From Oscheius tipulae (lineage: Eukaryota > Nematoda > Chromadorea > Rhabditida > Rhabditidae): a stretch of DNA of 64,000 nt. Location of the stretch: assembly GCA_037178975.1 (NCBI GenBank), contig JASJZH010000006.1:2976001-3040000 (forward strand), written 5' to 3'. Position 1 is the first letter of the stretch; every line of letters begins with the position of its first letter. Of this stretch, positions 48,505-60,815 are shown one piece after another. The notes under the pieces were generated by a model, which was not told the origin of the DNA, did no database searches, and was given only the letters and a program-made list of their open reading frames with translations. The translations under genes were made by a program, and so were the position numbers.

Positions 48505-50444
48505 ATGCACACTGGTTGTCTTTTACTTTGCATTCTTACTACTGGTTTGTGGTATACTCTTTCTATTTCATGCATCTGTTTAAGTCAATGCTTGTCTACC
48601 TGGCCCTTTCGGCTTCGGATTGGCTCCAGGATATGGACGTTTGTCAGATTACATTCATTATATTAAATTATGTTCTCAGCTGGTTTGTATGGTGGAGTTC
48701 CAGCCTACGGAGGAGTCTATCCTGGGCGAATGGGACCTTTTAGATCGGAAGGTCACAGGCAAGGAGTAGCGCAGCAGGCAGCTTCTCAGCCTGTTCAGTT
48801 CCAAGCACAAATGGACGATGTTGAAATTTTTCTTGCATCAAAAACCTAAAGTTTAGGTCCAATCAGTCTCATCGCTGAACTGCCCCAATTTCAACGAAGT
48901 TAACCAGTGTAAGTGGGGAAACACGAATGATGAAGAGTTGGACTGGGTGTCAGTCAGTAGAGCTCCAGAGGCTGACCGCTGGTTCGGAGCTCTTGGAACA
49001 CCAACTTATCCCGGTAATTAGACCAGTTTTTTTCTCTCAAGATTGTTATAGACGAAACAGCTGGAGCATTAATTTCAACACAAAGACATGGCTGGGAAGG
49101 CGGTCGCCTTGTGTCTGACTTTTTACAATGCATCGGTCAAGGCTTAAGGCTAACTGCGACTGTTTGGAAAACTAGAGATGGCAGTCCCATGGAGCAGCCA
49201 AAGCTACAGGTAGTGATTTTGTAACAGTCAGTTTAAATCTTTAAGGTCTGTACTCGGAATCACGGAGAAGAGAAACTTCCTCTGGTTAACTGCAATGATC
49301 TCGAGATCCGTAACGGAGTTCCTATCACGGCGGAAATACCTGCTGCTGGCGATCCTTTCACTCCGGCTCAAGTAGGTCTTCAGACAAAGGAACTTAACGT
49401 TTAGGTGGTTATCAATGGGTACAACTTCATGGCACTTGCCGGAGGTGCACTGTTCATTCAAGATATTGTCGTCGAAGGAAATAATGGCTGCTCAACAAGC
49501 AACTCAAATAACCCTGTTCTTATTTCTGATAGCCGACCTCCACCACCACCGGCTCGCGGAAGCTCGTCTGATCCCGTTGGACCCCTAAAGGTTACAATGT
49601 CTATTAATAGCTAAGTTTTTTAAGGCTGTTGACGGGTTGTCGGGACTGGAAGCAATTGACGCCGCTCCACAGACAGCGCAATTAGAGGATAATTCTGTCC
49701 TGGAACAATCTTTGCCGGATACTATCAGTCGTAATAACGCTCCAAGAACAGCAAATTCCATTGGAGTATCCCCGACCTTGTTCGAAACCTGTCTGGCACT
49801 TTCATGTAATCCTTCTGGTATGTTTCACTGTCTGCGTGATTCACAATATGCGCAGATCTAAACTGCAAGTTTTGGAGATCAGCCGGAAATAACAGATGGG
49901 AAATCGGCGCTGCCAACAGAATTTCGAATCCTCTTACCGGAATTCATCTTCCTCCTGGAACATGTAAAATGTCTTGGAAGCTGCAACTGTAAACTTTCAG
50001 CTCAAAAGTTTTTGGTGGCTCCATTCCTTGACTCTCACATCAATAGCTATACTCTAGTCTCTGAATCGATTACAATTCTACCCCTGCAGGAGATATATTT
50101 CTGTTTCTACGAATACTACGCAACTCACGGACTCTCTTTGGTAGTTTGCACAGATAAGATGGAATGCTTCTATCAGAAAAACGCTTTGGCTATCGGACAA
50201 AGTGCTGAGGTGACTAAAAAACTGTAAATTTTGCAACAAACTCTTTCTAGGAGAATAAGCGATGGAATATCCGATGTCCGAAACTGCCAGTAGGAACTTA
50301 TGAGGTGAACAAACTTATTACATAACTTTGAAACTTTTCTAGCTAAGAGTCATAGCAGAGAATAACGGTGACAACAAGGGAGAAGTCGGTTTCTTGCCCA
50401 TTCGCATTGCCAGAGATCCTCAAGGATTGGACTTTATTTGCTAG
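48505..50444 (+). CDS. Secreted MAM-like domain protein, first tandem copy
   Basis: Start at 48505 gives a signal peptide (MHTGCLLLCILTT) and a glycine/proline-rich stretch (GPFGFGLAPGYG, GLYGGVPAYGGVYPGRMGPF). A first MAM-like unit follows: SLNCPNFNEVNQCKWGNTND, LDWVSVSRAPEADRW, LQCIGQGLRLTATVWK, and a closing AGGALFIQDIVVEGNNGC. After a proline/serine linker (RPPPPPARGSSSD), a second unit begins SNCKFWRSAGNNRWEIGAAN and ends RVIAENNGDNKGEVGFLPIR and LDFIC, TAG at 50442-50444. A canonical AATAAA lies about 55 bases later, supporting the end. MAM-type domains mediate adhesion in extracellular matrix proteins; the exact nematode subfamily is not recognised. It is followed directly by a paralogue. 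Confidence 0.7.
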
Positions 50445-50499
50445 CTGTACGGATCTCTCTCAGCCCCTGTGTCTTTTCGACTGTATTTAAGAAAAGTGG

Positions 50500-50505
50500 A
50501 ATAAA
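50500..50505 (+). terminator. Polyadenylation signal of the first MAM-like gene
   Basis: AATAAA about 55 bases after the TAG, separating the two tandem MAM-like genes. Confidence 0.55.
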
Positions 50506-50719
50506 CATATGCATATCAGTTATGTCCCTTTTCCCTTTGGGGAGGAGTCACAATTTACCGGCAATGTTCTTGCGTGGGTCAACCGACCGGTCCGCTTTCA
50601 CCCTCAATCCCGACTCTCGCTGTCCAAAAGTTCTTTGTATTCGGCTCGTCCAATCCGGCAATTTCCTCCCGGGTCACTCAAATTAACTGTATCATTATTT
50701 CGGACTCGTTCTTCACTAC

Positions 50720-52670
50720 ATGCTGCTTGCAATCTTTCTTATTCTATTCTCTGAAGGCAGTAACTTCAAAGGTTCTCATAATTGCAATTAATGAAAATAT
50801 TAAAACTTTAGTACACGCTTGTATATCCAATCCACAATCTGCGTGTTCTGTCGCATCCTATCAGTATAGTTCTGCCTGTCGTACCCAAATCGACTCTCTT
50901 CCACAACAGCAATACGCCCTCAGTCCTGCATCAAATGGTCAATACAATGGTATTCCAATCTTTTTTGGACGAAACTTCTTTTTTCAGGTTTTTTAGGTGA
51001 AAGTGTTCACGCCAGAGCCTATTCGGAACGGGGCAGTTCTAGTGATTTCGCGAAAAGTGATCAAGAACTTCAATGCCGCTCAGTCTTGAATTGCACCTGG
51101 AGAAATGTAGAAGAAGATCAACTAGACTGGGTTGTGGGAGAAGGCGGAGTCGATGCTGCCAAAATGGCACTAATAACGGGGTCAACTGTCTTACCAGGTA
51201 AGAAAATTTCTATGTTTTCGAGAATATGAATCTAGATTCAACGTTCTTCATACTGGCTTCGGATCCGAGACCAACATTTCACGGCGGACTGCTGGTATCC
51301 TTACCAATTGGATGTCAACAGTCACAAGGAATCCTGTCTTTTCGCTATTGGAGAAGGTAGGTCACGTATATTAATGCCGCACATTCGAGTTTAGTCGAGC
51401 TCGAACGATTGGCATGGAGCCTGACTTGGATGTCTGTACAAGAAAGGCTTTGGAATCAAATCTGGATAACTGCTTGACAATTACACCAACTCCTAACCAC
51501 ACGGTTGTTGTCAGCATACCATCTCTATTGGAACCATTTGAAGTTTGTGACTCTTTTGCAACAACAAGCTTCCAGATTGTGATTCGCGGATTTGCGTTTG
51601 AGAACGAACCAGAAGGAGGAGTTATTCTGATAGACCAAATCGACTACTTTGCTCATCTCGATCAGCCTGAAAATTGTGTGGATAAACCGATTGACACAAG
51701 CGAGATAGAAAAGTTCCAAACGGAAATTCCTTCACCAACAGAAAAGCATGTTATATCGGGAGAGACAGGTTTTTTTCAACTCTCACTCTCGTCAAACTAT
51801 TTTTTTTAGGATCCGACGACTTCCACAGATCAGTGATTTCGAACGAGGTGAAACAGCACGACGTGAAAACGCACAGTACCGTGGTGCAAAAGGACGAAGA
51901 GACTTCACAAGTCGTCGTTTTGAACCGAGAATCAGAATTCGATAATGATGAGCTGTGCAGGTGGGGCAAGTTTTTCGAGCAAGCTCAATTGGTTTCAGAT
52001 CTTTACGCTGCTTTATCGGCAGCATGGATTCTGGTTGCGAGTATCAACGAGTTGGAAAATCATCGTCAGGAAAAGGATTTTCTCAAGGATGGAAAGCCTT
52101 GTCTCTGAAAACCAATGTCGCTAATCGACTCACCGGAATTCATCTCTCACCAGAAGCCGATGAAGGTATCATTCTAACAAATCTTCCAGAAGTCCATATT
52201 TCAGACGCGTACTTTCTTTCTGCCGACTTTCCAGGCTTTGCAAGGGCACGACAACACCAGCTTTTCGTCCTCGAATCTCCATTTTTTGCCCTCCCTGAAG
52301 ACGGCTCTGACGTGTATCTCGGCTTCAAAAAATACTCCGTCACACAGGGTCTTGACTTAAGTGTTTGTGAAGACGAAGAAGGTTTAAAGTAATCTACTAC
52401 GTAGTCGGTGCTTAAGCCTCCTATGTTCAGGTGTTTTTGGAACATGTATCAAAACAGTTTGGATCCTTTCCGGGCAGCTTGGACAACTGAAGTCATTCTT
52501 CTTCCAACCAACATCACGAAAGTGAGTGTTTCAAACTATGTTATGGAAACGAATCATAGGTTTATTTCCTCGGAAAACAAGATTTTGGTGCAAAGGCGAA
52601 TGAAGGCCAGCTGGGGATCACACAAATCGACCTCTTCTTGGATGAACATGGTTCCACGTCGCTTTGCTGA
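50720..52670 (+). CDS. Secreted MAM-like domain protein, second tandem copy
   Basis: Start at 50720 gives a signal peptide (MLLAIFLILFSEG) and a cysteine/glutamine-rich stretch (CSVASYQYSSACRT, LPQQQYALSPASNG). The first MAM-like unit is VLNCTWRNVEEDQLDWVVGE, FHGGLLVSLPIGCQQSQGIL, SFRYWRSRA, DVCTRKALES and the closing EGGVILIDQIDYFAHLDQPE. A charged linker follows, then a second unit: DDELCRWGKFF near 51945, WKALSLKTNVANRLTGIHLS, and the closing NEGQLGITQIDLFLDEHGST with SLC, TGA at 52668-52670. The order signal, linker, MAM, linker, MAM matches the preceding gene, including the LTGIHL motif in both second units (ANRISNPLTGIHLPPG against ANRLTGIHLSPE). Identity is low, so the duplication is old. 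Confidence 0.7.
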
Positions 52671-52816
52671 TCCTCCTCTAATCCCCAGAGTCATTGAAAA
52701 CGGGAAAAGTCCCAAACAAGGTATCTCTTTCATTTTCGCAATATATTTGTGTCATGGTCCTCTCGACAATTTTTGTTAATACCAAATCATGTGCAGACAT
52801 TTTAATTTAATTCGTG

Positions 52817-52822
52817 AATAAA
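52817..52822 (+). terminator. Polyadenylation signal of the second MAM-like gene
   Basis: AATAAA about 150 bases after the TGA, in an AT-rich stretch. Confidence 0.5.
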
Positions 52823-55800
52823 TAACGTTGACTAGCATGTTGTGAGAGATTTGGTGAAATGTCACGTTTCAAAATAGCTCACAATCTCTTACTCTGTAGA
52901 TTAGACCAAGAAATTTTTCATATACCTCATTGTTATATTTTTATTCGATAATGAATGTCTTGGATGTCAAGTTCAGATAGACCACATTAAGTTTTATTTC
53001 CAGTTTTGACAAGTACGCAGTTTCCCTTTGAAGATATGTTGAGCTAATCTCGACGATTGGCTGGGGTATATCCGCCGCTTTCACAGACCTTCCGCTTCTA
53101 AGAGATGCTCTTGAGAAGCTCTCACGCGGCCCATCTGCTTCGTTCGTGTGCCCTGATTGAATCAGGCAGCGACTGCATCGATCTGCAAATCCAGGCTTCC
53201 CTGTCCTCATTAAAGACATTAAGTTCTTGGCTAAATGTCATTTACCAGGGAATTAGGATGGATTGTCTTTAAAAAGACAAGTAGCAAGATATTTTACCCA
53301 CACCCTAAATTGTCTTCTTAAGCTTGAAGCGATTCAGACGCTTGCGAATAACAACTCGAGCATGATAATTGCTGGCCTAGTTTGCTCAGCAAGAAACCTT
53401 TCATTACGCTCTACTGCCATTGGCACACTTCTACGGTCTCACTAAATTTGAGCCACTTAAAGTCATAGCTAGGTTTTCTGACACTTTTACACTTCAATTC
53501 AGTTTTCTTCCTACTGAAAAATAGTCAGCGCGCCCGTCATTTTGTGCCAAAAGCCCTCGACGGCATACTTCTTTTCACGATGTTTTAAATAGTCAACGAT
53601 AGAAACAAAGATCAAAAAAGTCTTGATCTATATAAGAAATCACCTCCCAATGTGCTCTTGTTAAGCAAAACGTCCATGCGTGACGAACATCCGTTTTCAC
53701 GCAGTCTCTTGCGTGTGTGACCCTTCTTTTATTTATGCCCTCTCTCTGCTTTCTAACTACCTTCTACTTTAATCCAAGCATCCCAGGTGCGGTATGCACG
53801 ACCGAATGCATTTATAACCACTTCAAGACAGCTTTTATTTTGTTCCGCTGAACTTGTGAAGCTTTGTTGCGTCTTAAACAAGCGCACTCCATATATATCA
53901 TGATAATTAAATAAAAAGATAAAGAGGTATGACCTATTGTTCCTGTCCTATGCCGCTATGCATACATACAACTGATCAGCCCCTCTCTGGAATGAATCTC
54001 AAATTTCCAATACGCAAAGTAGGTTTAATGTCTGGGGGTGTGGTGAGCATCTGTTTTGCTTAAGTCTTAACAGCCAAAATGTCCTGACATCTGAAACTGT
54101 TTCGCGTTTAATGGTCTGTCACAAGTAGTCCACAGATTCTTAGGCTGTGTAGAAGACAGAAGATGTTGACTCAGAGAATCCGGCAAACAGAGCGCTCTCG
54201 ACCTAGCCGCGGCTAAACACTCGACCGCCGATCTGCCCACATCCCTCATCTGACACCCAGTATCCCTACCCCTACCCTAATGAGCGTAAGTTCCTGTATC
54301 TACTCAATTTACGTCGCTCACTTACCGACTACGACGCACATATCAGATGGTTGTGGAATCCATTACCCTTCGAGGACTATGTGTCTCCCGCGCTAAGCTC
54401 GGACTCTAGTTGCTATTCATAGTTAGGAAGCGATTACGCGATGAGGCTCGCTTCATCCAATTAACAGGAAATGGCAGGATAGCGTGATTACAGGACACTC
54501 GATCGAATTAGCTGCCTGTTCACATCTATCCTCATCCAATTCCTAATTTGATCCAAGGCTAAGCCATCTTCCGTATATTTTGGCGCTTTCATTAGGAGCC
54601 AATAAGCGAGTGTTCCTTGATGGCTAGAAGGACGGATAAGGGTATACTTTTAGTGATGTCGCTGTCTGTACATTTCTCATCGGAAACAGTTTGGCAGAAT
54701 CAGTGAATTATAATGTCCAATATGCAGCGAAAGGGATCGATTCGACACGGAGAACATTTCCATTGAAACTGAATCAATATTCGTCGCTCTATTTCCACAA
54801 ACTCACTCGTCCTCACGACTAGTTGCCAGCGGCGCCCTCCCAAACTGTAAGATCACATTTAAAAAAAAGCCGTACGCGACGAAAAACTCAGTAGTAAAAT
54901 CAATTGATCTGGATAGGAGCTTCACAATGTTTTCCACGCGGCAAAAGTGAGCAGGGAACGCAAATAACCGCGGCAGTCGATTGATCAGGTATTGGCTGTG
55001 TAATCCTTCAAAGCGCAGTCGGAATCATTTCTCTTCGGCCATATGGCCACCTAACGCTTTGAGCGAAACCAACTGCTCTTACGAAATACAAACGATTAAA
55101 CCTCCTTGTTCTTTTTTGGATCCATGAGTAACTTTGATACTTTTTGCATATCCCTGAGCTCATTAGATTCGACGCCTATCGTATTACTTTTTTGGAGCTC
55201 CGAGCCCCAATTAGAGGGTCGAATATCCGATTTCTAGCCTTTTCTCATCCAACACGACCCCCGGGGTGAACCATCTTCATTAGGGTCGCTAGAGCAATAA
55301 TCAGCCGCCTAAATCAGTTTGGGGAGGGCCAGTTTGTGGTGACGGAAGACGTCTTGCGTGCAGATGAGGCCAATTGTGTTCGAGGCCCTGCGAGTGAGGC
55401 ATTTCTCCAATCAGTAGCTCTGTGGCAGAATGTCCGACTTGGTGTCTTCTCTTGATGAGGTACGGTAGTTTTCTTTAAAATCCAATTCGAATGTACAACC
55501 TCAGACGCACACAATAGAATTTCACAGGTCGTAAACTGTTTCCCATTAGCAATTGCCCGCACTATTGATCATATTCACTGATCCATCTGCACTCTCAGCA
55601 TAGGTATTGAGTGTTCCAGATTTTTTGTTTAGGCACTTCTCGCTTTCGAGTAGTACCGATACGTGTCCCATGGACACCCATAAACCAATTAAACAAGAAC
55701 AATAGCTCTCAATGACCGTGAGTATAGAAGAACAGCGAGCAGATGGTCGTTTTTAGCCGTTTTTAACCTTTTCAACGGCTCCTACTACAATTGTTTTGTG

Positions 55801-57149
55801 ATGAGAATCGTCTATTGCGTGGTAATTAAAAGACTCTTTCTGGTAGTAACTGCCCAACCAACTCCCTCCCCAGCGAGCAGTTAGATTAGGCTATCCAGGC
55901 AATGGGTGTCTCGTACTACGAGCTCAGTCGCAGATGTCGCCCATCTGTTCCCTGTCATTGGACTAGTCACACAGATTGCGCATACAGCTCGTCAGCTTGC
56001 CCTTCTCTGTACTGGTAACTCCTCCTCTCTTGTACTCTCTCTGTCATAAACGCGGGAGCTCCGTACAATTCACCCAGTTTCGGCGGGCACTCTCTGACCT
56101 CTCCATTGTCCGCCACACGCACCCCCTACTGCGAATCCCGTCAACTGTCCAAACTGTCCTCCTTCCGTCAGCTTTGTTCAAAAGTGAATGATGATAATCG
56201 AAACTGTAAGTTCTGCTAGATTATTGTACAGGCGGCTCATTCACGCTCTATACTCTATGTTTGCGTTGCGTCATCCGCCGGCAATTCGCTTCCGCCTGAC
56301 AATTCACTGCCAACAATAGAGATCTTTTCAACGTACAGACCGAATAACAATGATGGGAATTGGGGTGCCCTGACCCCAGTAAATTGCGTATAATCAACTT
56401 TTTCCTGGTCTGCTTCAGAAGCATTAACCATTTATTTATCTTTCCTTCATCCCGCCGTTTATTCGAATACGCCTAAACTAGCATCAGTGAAGGCGTAAAC
56501 AGACAGCTCATTTACCAAACATTCATAGAGCACTAACTTTTCCAGCATATTTTTGATCCGAACACCACTTTTTTTTGTAATCAGCTTGTTTCCCCGCGGC
56601 TCCATTGATATCATTTTGTTATCAGCGCAAGGTGCTACCGAAAAGACAACAGCTTTTGGCATTAGGGAGGAGAAGATAGGACATGGTGTAGGTGGGGGGT
56701 CTGACAGGCATATTCGGTGGAGCAACTCGTAATTTTGCCGCTTTATTCGTCCTAGCCGCGTCGCATTGACTCGCGACGCGTGCCGAGACACCGCCTTAGG
56801 TCAGTGCCGTGATGGTTGAAACTCGCGGCACTATCCTTCTCTCTATGCCACCACTAGTAAGACCATCAAAGGTGAGATTTGGAACATATCTGATCACATG
56901 GGCAGTTCTGAGAACCTCGAACAACCATTTTTGTTGAAAATGGAGGACTTTCGTTTGTTTACTTTAGAGAGCTTTGGTCATTCAAGCATCACAGCAACTT
57001 TTATAGTGTGGATCATGTCATTACTTATGCGGGTGACTTCGTTTCGCAAGTCGGCTTATACGAGACCGATGGCAGAAGACGATAATTCCTTTTAACAACT
57101 GTTTTCGCGCGCGAATGCAGACCCGTGACTCAAATGAGATTTTCAGGGT
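52823..57149. other. Gene-poor 4.3 kb region upstream of the RBFOX coding exons
   Basis: No recognisable coding gene. The region probably includes the promoter, 5' UTR or alternative first exons of the RBFOX-type gene, as these genes often have distant 5' exons. Frames such as 52941-53219 (minus), 56459-56791 (minus) and 56898-57095 (plus) show no domain. No RNA gene or clear repeat is seen. Confidence 0.4.
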
Positions 57150-60100
57150 ATGCAAATGCAATCTCTCTACGCTGTACCAGGAGGTCAGGCTTTTCAGCCA
57201 TCTCAACTAACTGGCTATCCCATAGTGAATAATGCAGCTCTGGTTCAGCAACTAGCAGCCCAACAAGCCCATCAACTGGCAGTATCTGCCGGTGAGTTTC
57301 TTTTTGCTTTTCCTGACTGAAACCGCTTGTGTCACAATTTCCTCTCACCTCATTCTTGGTTGAATTTGCCACTAAAATTATTCATCATTTTCTCATTATG
57401 CCACCAACGCGAACACGTCTTGATGGCAAGCTGTTTGCGCCAAATATGGTAGGGCCTCCCAGGGCGAGCAACAGCAGGGGTTAACCGGATTAGACTCTGT
57501 TATATGATTGATCCTGCATGAGCAAGTCGGCTTGTTTTTTAAGAGGAGATTAGATAACGTTCGTGTTGTTCCGGCTACTTACCTCCGCACCTAAAGATGC
57601 TATCGCGCAACGTGACAGCGTTAGCCTCGCGCATTTTTATGACAGGAGAAGAGCCAGTGGCCCACAGAGCCGAGATAAGCTTCGACATTCTCACAGTAAA
57701 TCGCTTGTGTGACCCAGTTGCGCCAGAGCGTGAATGGCGTAATTAGCCAATGCAATTAGCCCGACAGCCAAAGGATAATGCCGCAGACTGTGAATTGGGG
57801 CTGAGGGCCAATTTTCGCCGGTTGAAAATCTGTTTGGTTTTTTGCGTACATTTAACAAATTTATGATCAGATTAGAAACTGACAAGAACAAACATTAACA
57901 GTTCGTTTATTGAATATCATTGCCGGAAATTGCTTTGATTTCACCTGAATTTCGTGTAAAATCCATTTTTTTCTCCGCGCCTCTTTAAGTTTGAGTCAAG
58001 TGTGTTTTCTAGAGAAGCATCAACTTAAGCTGAAAGAGACGAACCAAGTACTGCTTGGCACAGCAGCGGTGTGGCACTCTTTTCCGCTTATTTGCTTAGA
58101 CACTTGACAGGTGCGGTGACGTCCGAAATGAGAAAGAAGAAGTACTTCCTGAAATGAACAAAAACTGTGATTATTCGTTAAGGGGAGATACCAAGACAAA
58201 AAAGTTTCTAACTTGCATGCACGTGAACCATCCCGATATATTGTAGTCGCTTCATCTTCATAGATCGAAGAGATTTGGTTTTCTGTGGCGAGTGTTGGGA
58301 ACCATTCTATTTTTCATTTAAAAGATCAACAAACATACTGCACGATATGCATCAAAGTGGCAACTCCTTGAACCACAATGATTTTGCTGACACAATTTGG
58401 CTGCGACGTCACGAGCTCTATCTATTCAAAAACGGTAAAGAAATTAGAGGTCGAGGCGTCGCAACAAGCGGACTATTAGGCTTCTAGCAGCCTTCTTTGC
58501 ATCAAACACATCGTGTTAACCGTGTGTTTTTGTAGCCAGCATGCAGCCCCACAACGGAATGCTCTTGCAAGGCGCCTCCACAATGATGAGCGCCTCCCCA
58601 GCCGGTGAAACGAAGATCAAGGTGAGGCCGTCTCTGCCCCAACTGGCGGAAATTTCTATGTGTTTCTATGGGCAGATTTTTTCTAACATTTTGCCTGTGT
58701 TTTTGTTATGGCTAGAGCTAGAAAGCAAGACAGAGAGAGAGAGAGAGCAAGAAAAAATCTGTCCTTCTTCTTTTTATTTTCTCTACAAAACACTACCCCA
58801 TATTTGGTGTCCCGCAATGCTCTTGTGCCAAATTGTAGGCATTGTCTACTCATGTAATACTAGCAGTGTGCCCTGCGCATGACTTTATGTTCACATAAGC
58901 TTTCGCACTTTCGTTTGTTTCGAATGTCTTTTTTTTAGTAATCTGCCGCTATCATTTCGCCTGTCAAAACCTTCAAAATCCAAATTCACAAAACATTCAC
59001 TAATGAAGAAATAGTTCGAGCGAGTCGTAATGCTATCTTCAGGATGACCAACAAGCAGAATATGATCTTCAACTGCAGATTCAGCAGCAATTGGCAGGAA
59101 TTGGCCCTCAGCTGCCAGGGTCAGGTCAACCTCAAACCGGTCAAACCACTCCTTCTGCACAGCCTGATCCAAGTACAAGCGGTAAGTTCATAAAAATCTT
59201 GTCTTGCGATTACATCTCGGGACAGTGAGCGTTTTCGAGGTGGTGACACAATGGAAGCCAAGGCCGAAGTTCCTAACTGACCTTCCTCCTAACAGACAAT
59301 AACCAAAAATTTTCAGTTCCAAATGACAGTCACAAACGTCTTCATGTGTCAAATATACCCTTCCGATTCCGTGATTCCGACCTTCGATCACTCTTCGAGA
59401 AATATGGACAAGTCGTCGATGCGGAAATTATCTTCAACGAACGTGGTAGTAAAGTGAGTTTCCGTCACTGGCAAGAATTTGATTATCGCCTGTCAGCACG
59501 AATGCACGCCGTCTGTGAGAGTCAAAAGTCATTAGGATTAAACTCAGATAACACTTCTTACGTAATTTGGCCCTAATGCAGTCTTCGCGCCTGAGCAAAT
59601 TTCTTTTTCAGGGATTCGGCTTTGTGACCATGGCAAAACAGGAAGAGGCTGAAAAAGCACGAAGCGAACTTCATGGATCACAATGCGAGGGACGCAAAAT
59701 AGAAGTGAACTGCGCTACTGCAAGGATACATTCGAAAAAAGCGAAACCGCAGCCTGGTAGTTCCTATCTCTTTCATATTTAGTTAAAGGTTATAGGTGTC
59801 TTGGATCCCACTGCTCTAAATTTGGCTGCTTTGCAAAATGTTGCCCTGGTGAATGCACAACGCGCCATGTATCTGAGGAATCCTCTCATTGCCCAGTCCC
59901 TCTTGGCTGGACGCGGTCTGATTCCGGGACTTGCTCAGCCAGGAATACCGCTGGGTCTTGGAGCACAAGTTGCTGCTCTTCATGGTCAACCCCTTCTGGT
60001 TGGAGGGACTGCGGCTGGACTCAACCCTCAGACGGCAGCCCTGGCACAGTTCTCCGCAGACCCTGCAACAGCGACTGCTCTAATCAACCAACAGGCAGCT

Positions 60101-60321
60101 TTGGGTGAGTACTGGGTGTGAATGTTATTTCTTCGCTTTTCACTGTTTGCATGAACAAGTCTGAGGGATCATTTTCAGCTGCCAGAATACCGACTTCAGG
60201 AGCTGAGCAGTATCTCAGCCAGGCTCTTTCGGCAGCTGCACTACCGCAAGCGTATCAACTTGCTGCTGCCGCTGCCGCCAACCATTACCGGCCAGGAATC
60301 AACCGATTTGCCCCTTATTAA
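57150..60321 (+). CDS. fox-1: RBFOX/FOX-1 family RNA-binding splicing regulator
   Basis: The first coding exon seen begins after an acceptor at 57146 with an ATG at 57150 (MQMQSLYAVPGGQAFQPSQL); an earlier 5' exon is possible. A glutamine-rich N-terminal region follows (LQLQIQQQLAGIGPQLPG near 59070). The RRM is split by one intron: KRLHVSNIPFRFRDSDLRSL, FEKYGQVVDAEIIFNERGSK, then GFGFVTMAKQEEAEKARSEL. RNP2 (LHVSNI) and RNP1 (GFGFVTM) are intact, with the Phe in IPFRFRD that RBFOX uses to grip GCAUG. The C-terminus is alanine/leucine-rich and ends HYRPGINRFAPY, TAA at 60319-60321. RBFOX proteins bind UGCAUG beside alternative exons in neurons and muscle. A TGCATG site lies in the second intron. 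Confidence 0.93.
58214..58219 (+). promoter_or_regulatory. TGCATG RBFOX-binding motif inside an RBFOX intron
   Basis: TGCATG lies in the intron about 320 bases before the exon starting near 58535. This is the exact high-affinity RBFOX site, and RBFOX genes are known to regulate their own splicing. A second GCATG falls at the start of that exon (58538-58542). A single hexamer can occur by chance. Confidence 0.4.
58732..58748 (+). repeat. AG dinucleotide repeat
   Basis: Short AGAGAG run in an intron of the RBFOX-type gene. Confidence 0.8.
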
Positions 60322-60815
60322 TTCGGCCTATTTTCTTCCACGATATGTCTTCCCTTTCCACTTTGGTTCTATTTTTTTGTATATCAGAGATTATATCACC
60401 CCAACGAATTCATGTTCGGGATGTATCTATATCACACACACACACACACTGTAACCTCGATCCTGAGTTTGTCTGATTGCACAGGACTGTTTTGGATGTA
60501 GAAGTCTGTCACCACTTATGTACTAACAAATTTCCTTCGACAGACATGTGCACCCTTTTCTCTCTATCTATCTTTCCCCCACTCGTCATAATCTTTGTTT
60601 CTATTCTCTTCTCTCAGCGTTAGTTCTCACCGGTTTAAGCATGTCAATGGCTTTAAGACGCATAATAATTGCAATTAACCGTTTAATACTGTCTCTTCTT
60701 AGTGTGATGATCTCCTTTTTTATTTCGGTGGGCGGTACTCTTGGTGCTTCTTGCTGATTGATGTGTTGCTAGCGTATTCATGAATGAAGCAAGCACTTCT
60801 TTGTGTGCACTGTCG
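60322..60815. other. RBFOX 3' UTR and upstream region of the second Ly6 gene
   Basis: About 490 bases between two plus-strand genes. It contains a CA dinucleotide run at 60433-60449. No coding sequence is recognised. Confidence 0.4.
60433..60449 (+). repeat. CA dinucleotide repeat
   Basis: About eight CA units in the probable RBFOX 3' UTR. Confidence 0.85.

Noticed and set aside
48505-52810. One long MAM-like gene
   Set aside because: A stop at 50442, an AATAAA after it, and a new signal peptide at 50720 favour two genes.
52941-53219. Minus-strand 92-codon frame
   Set aside because: No domain, no plausible splice partners and unremarkable composition.
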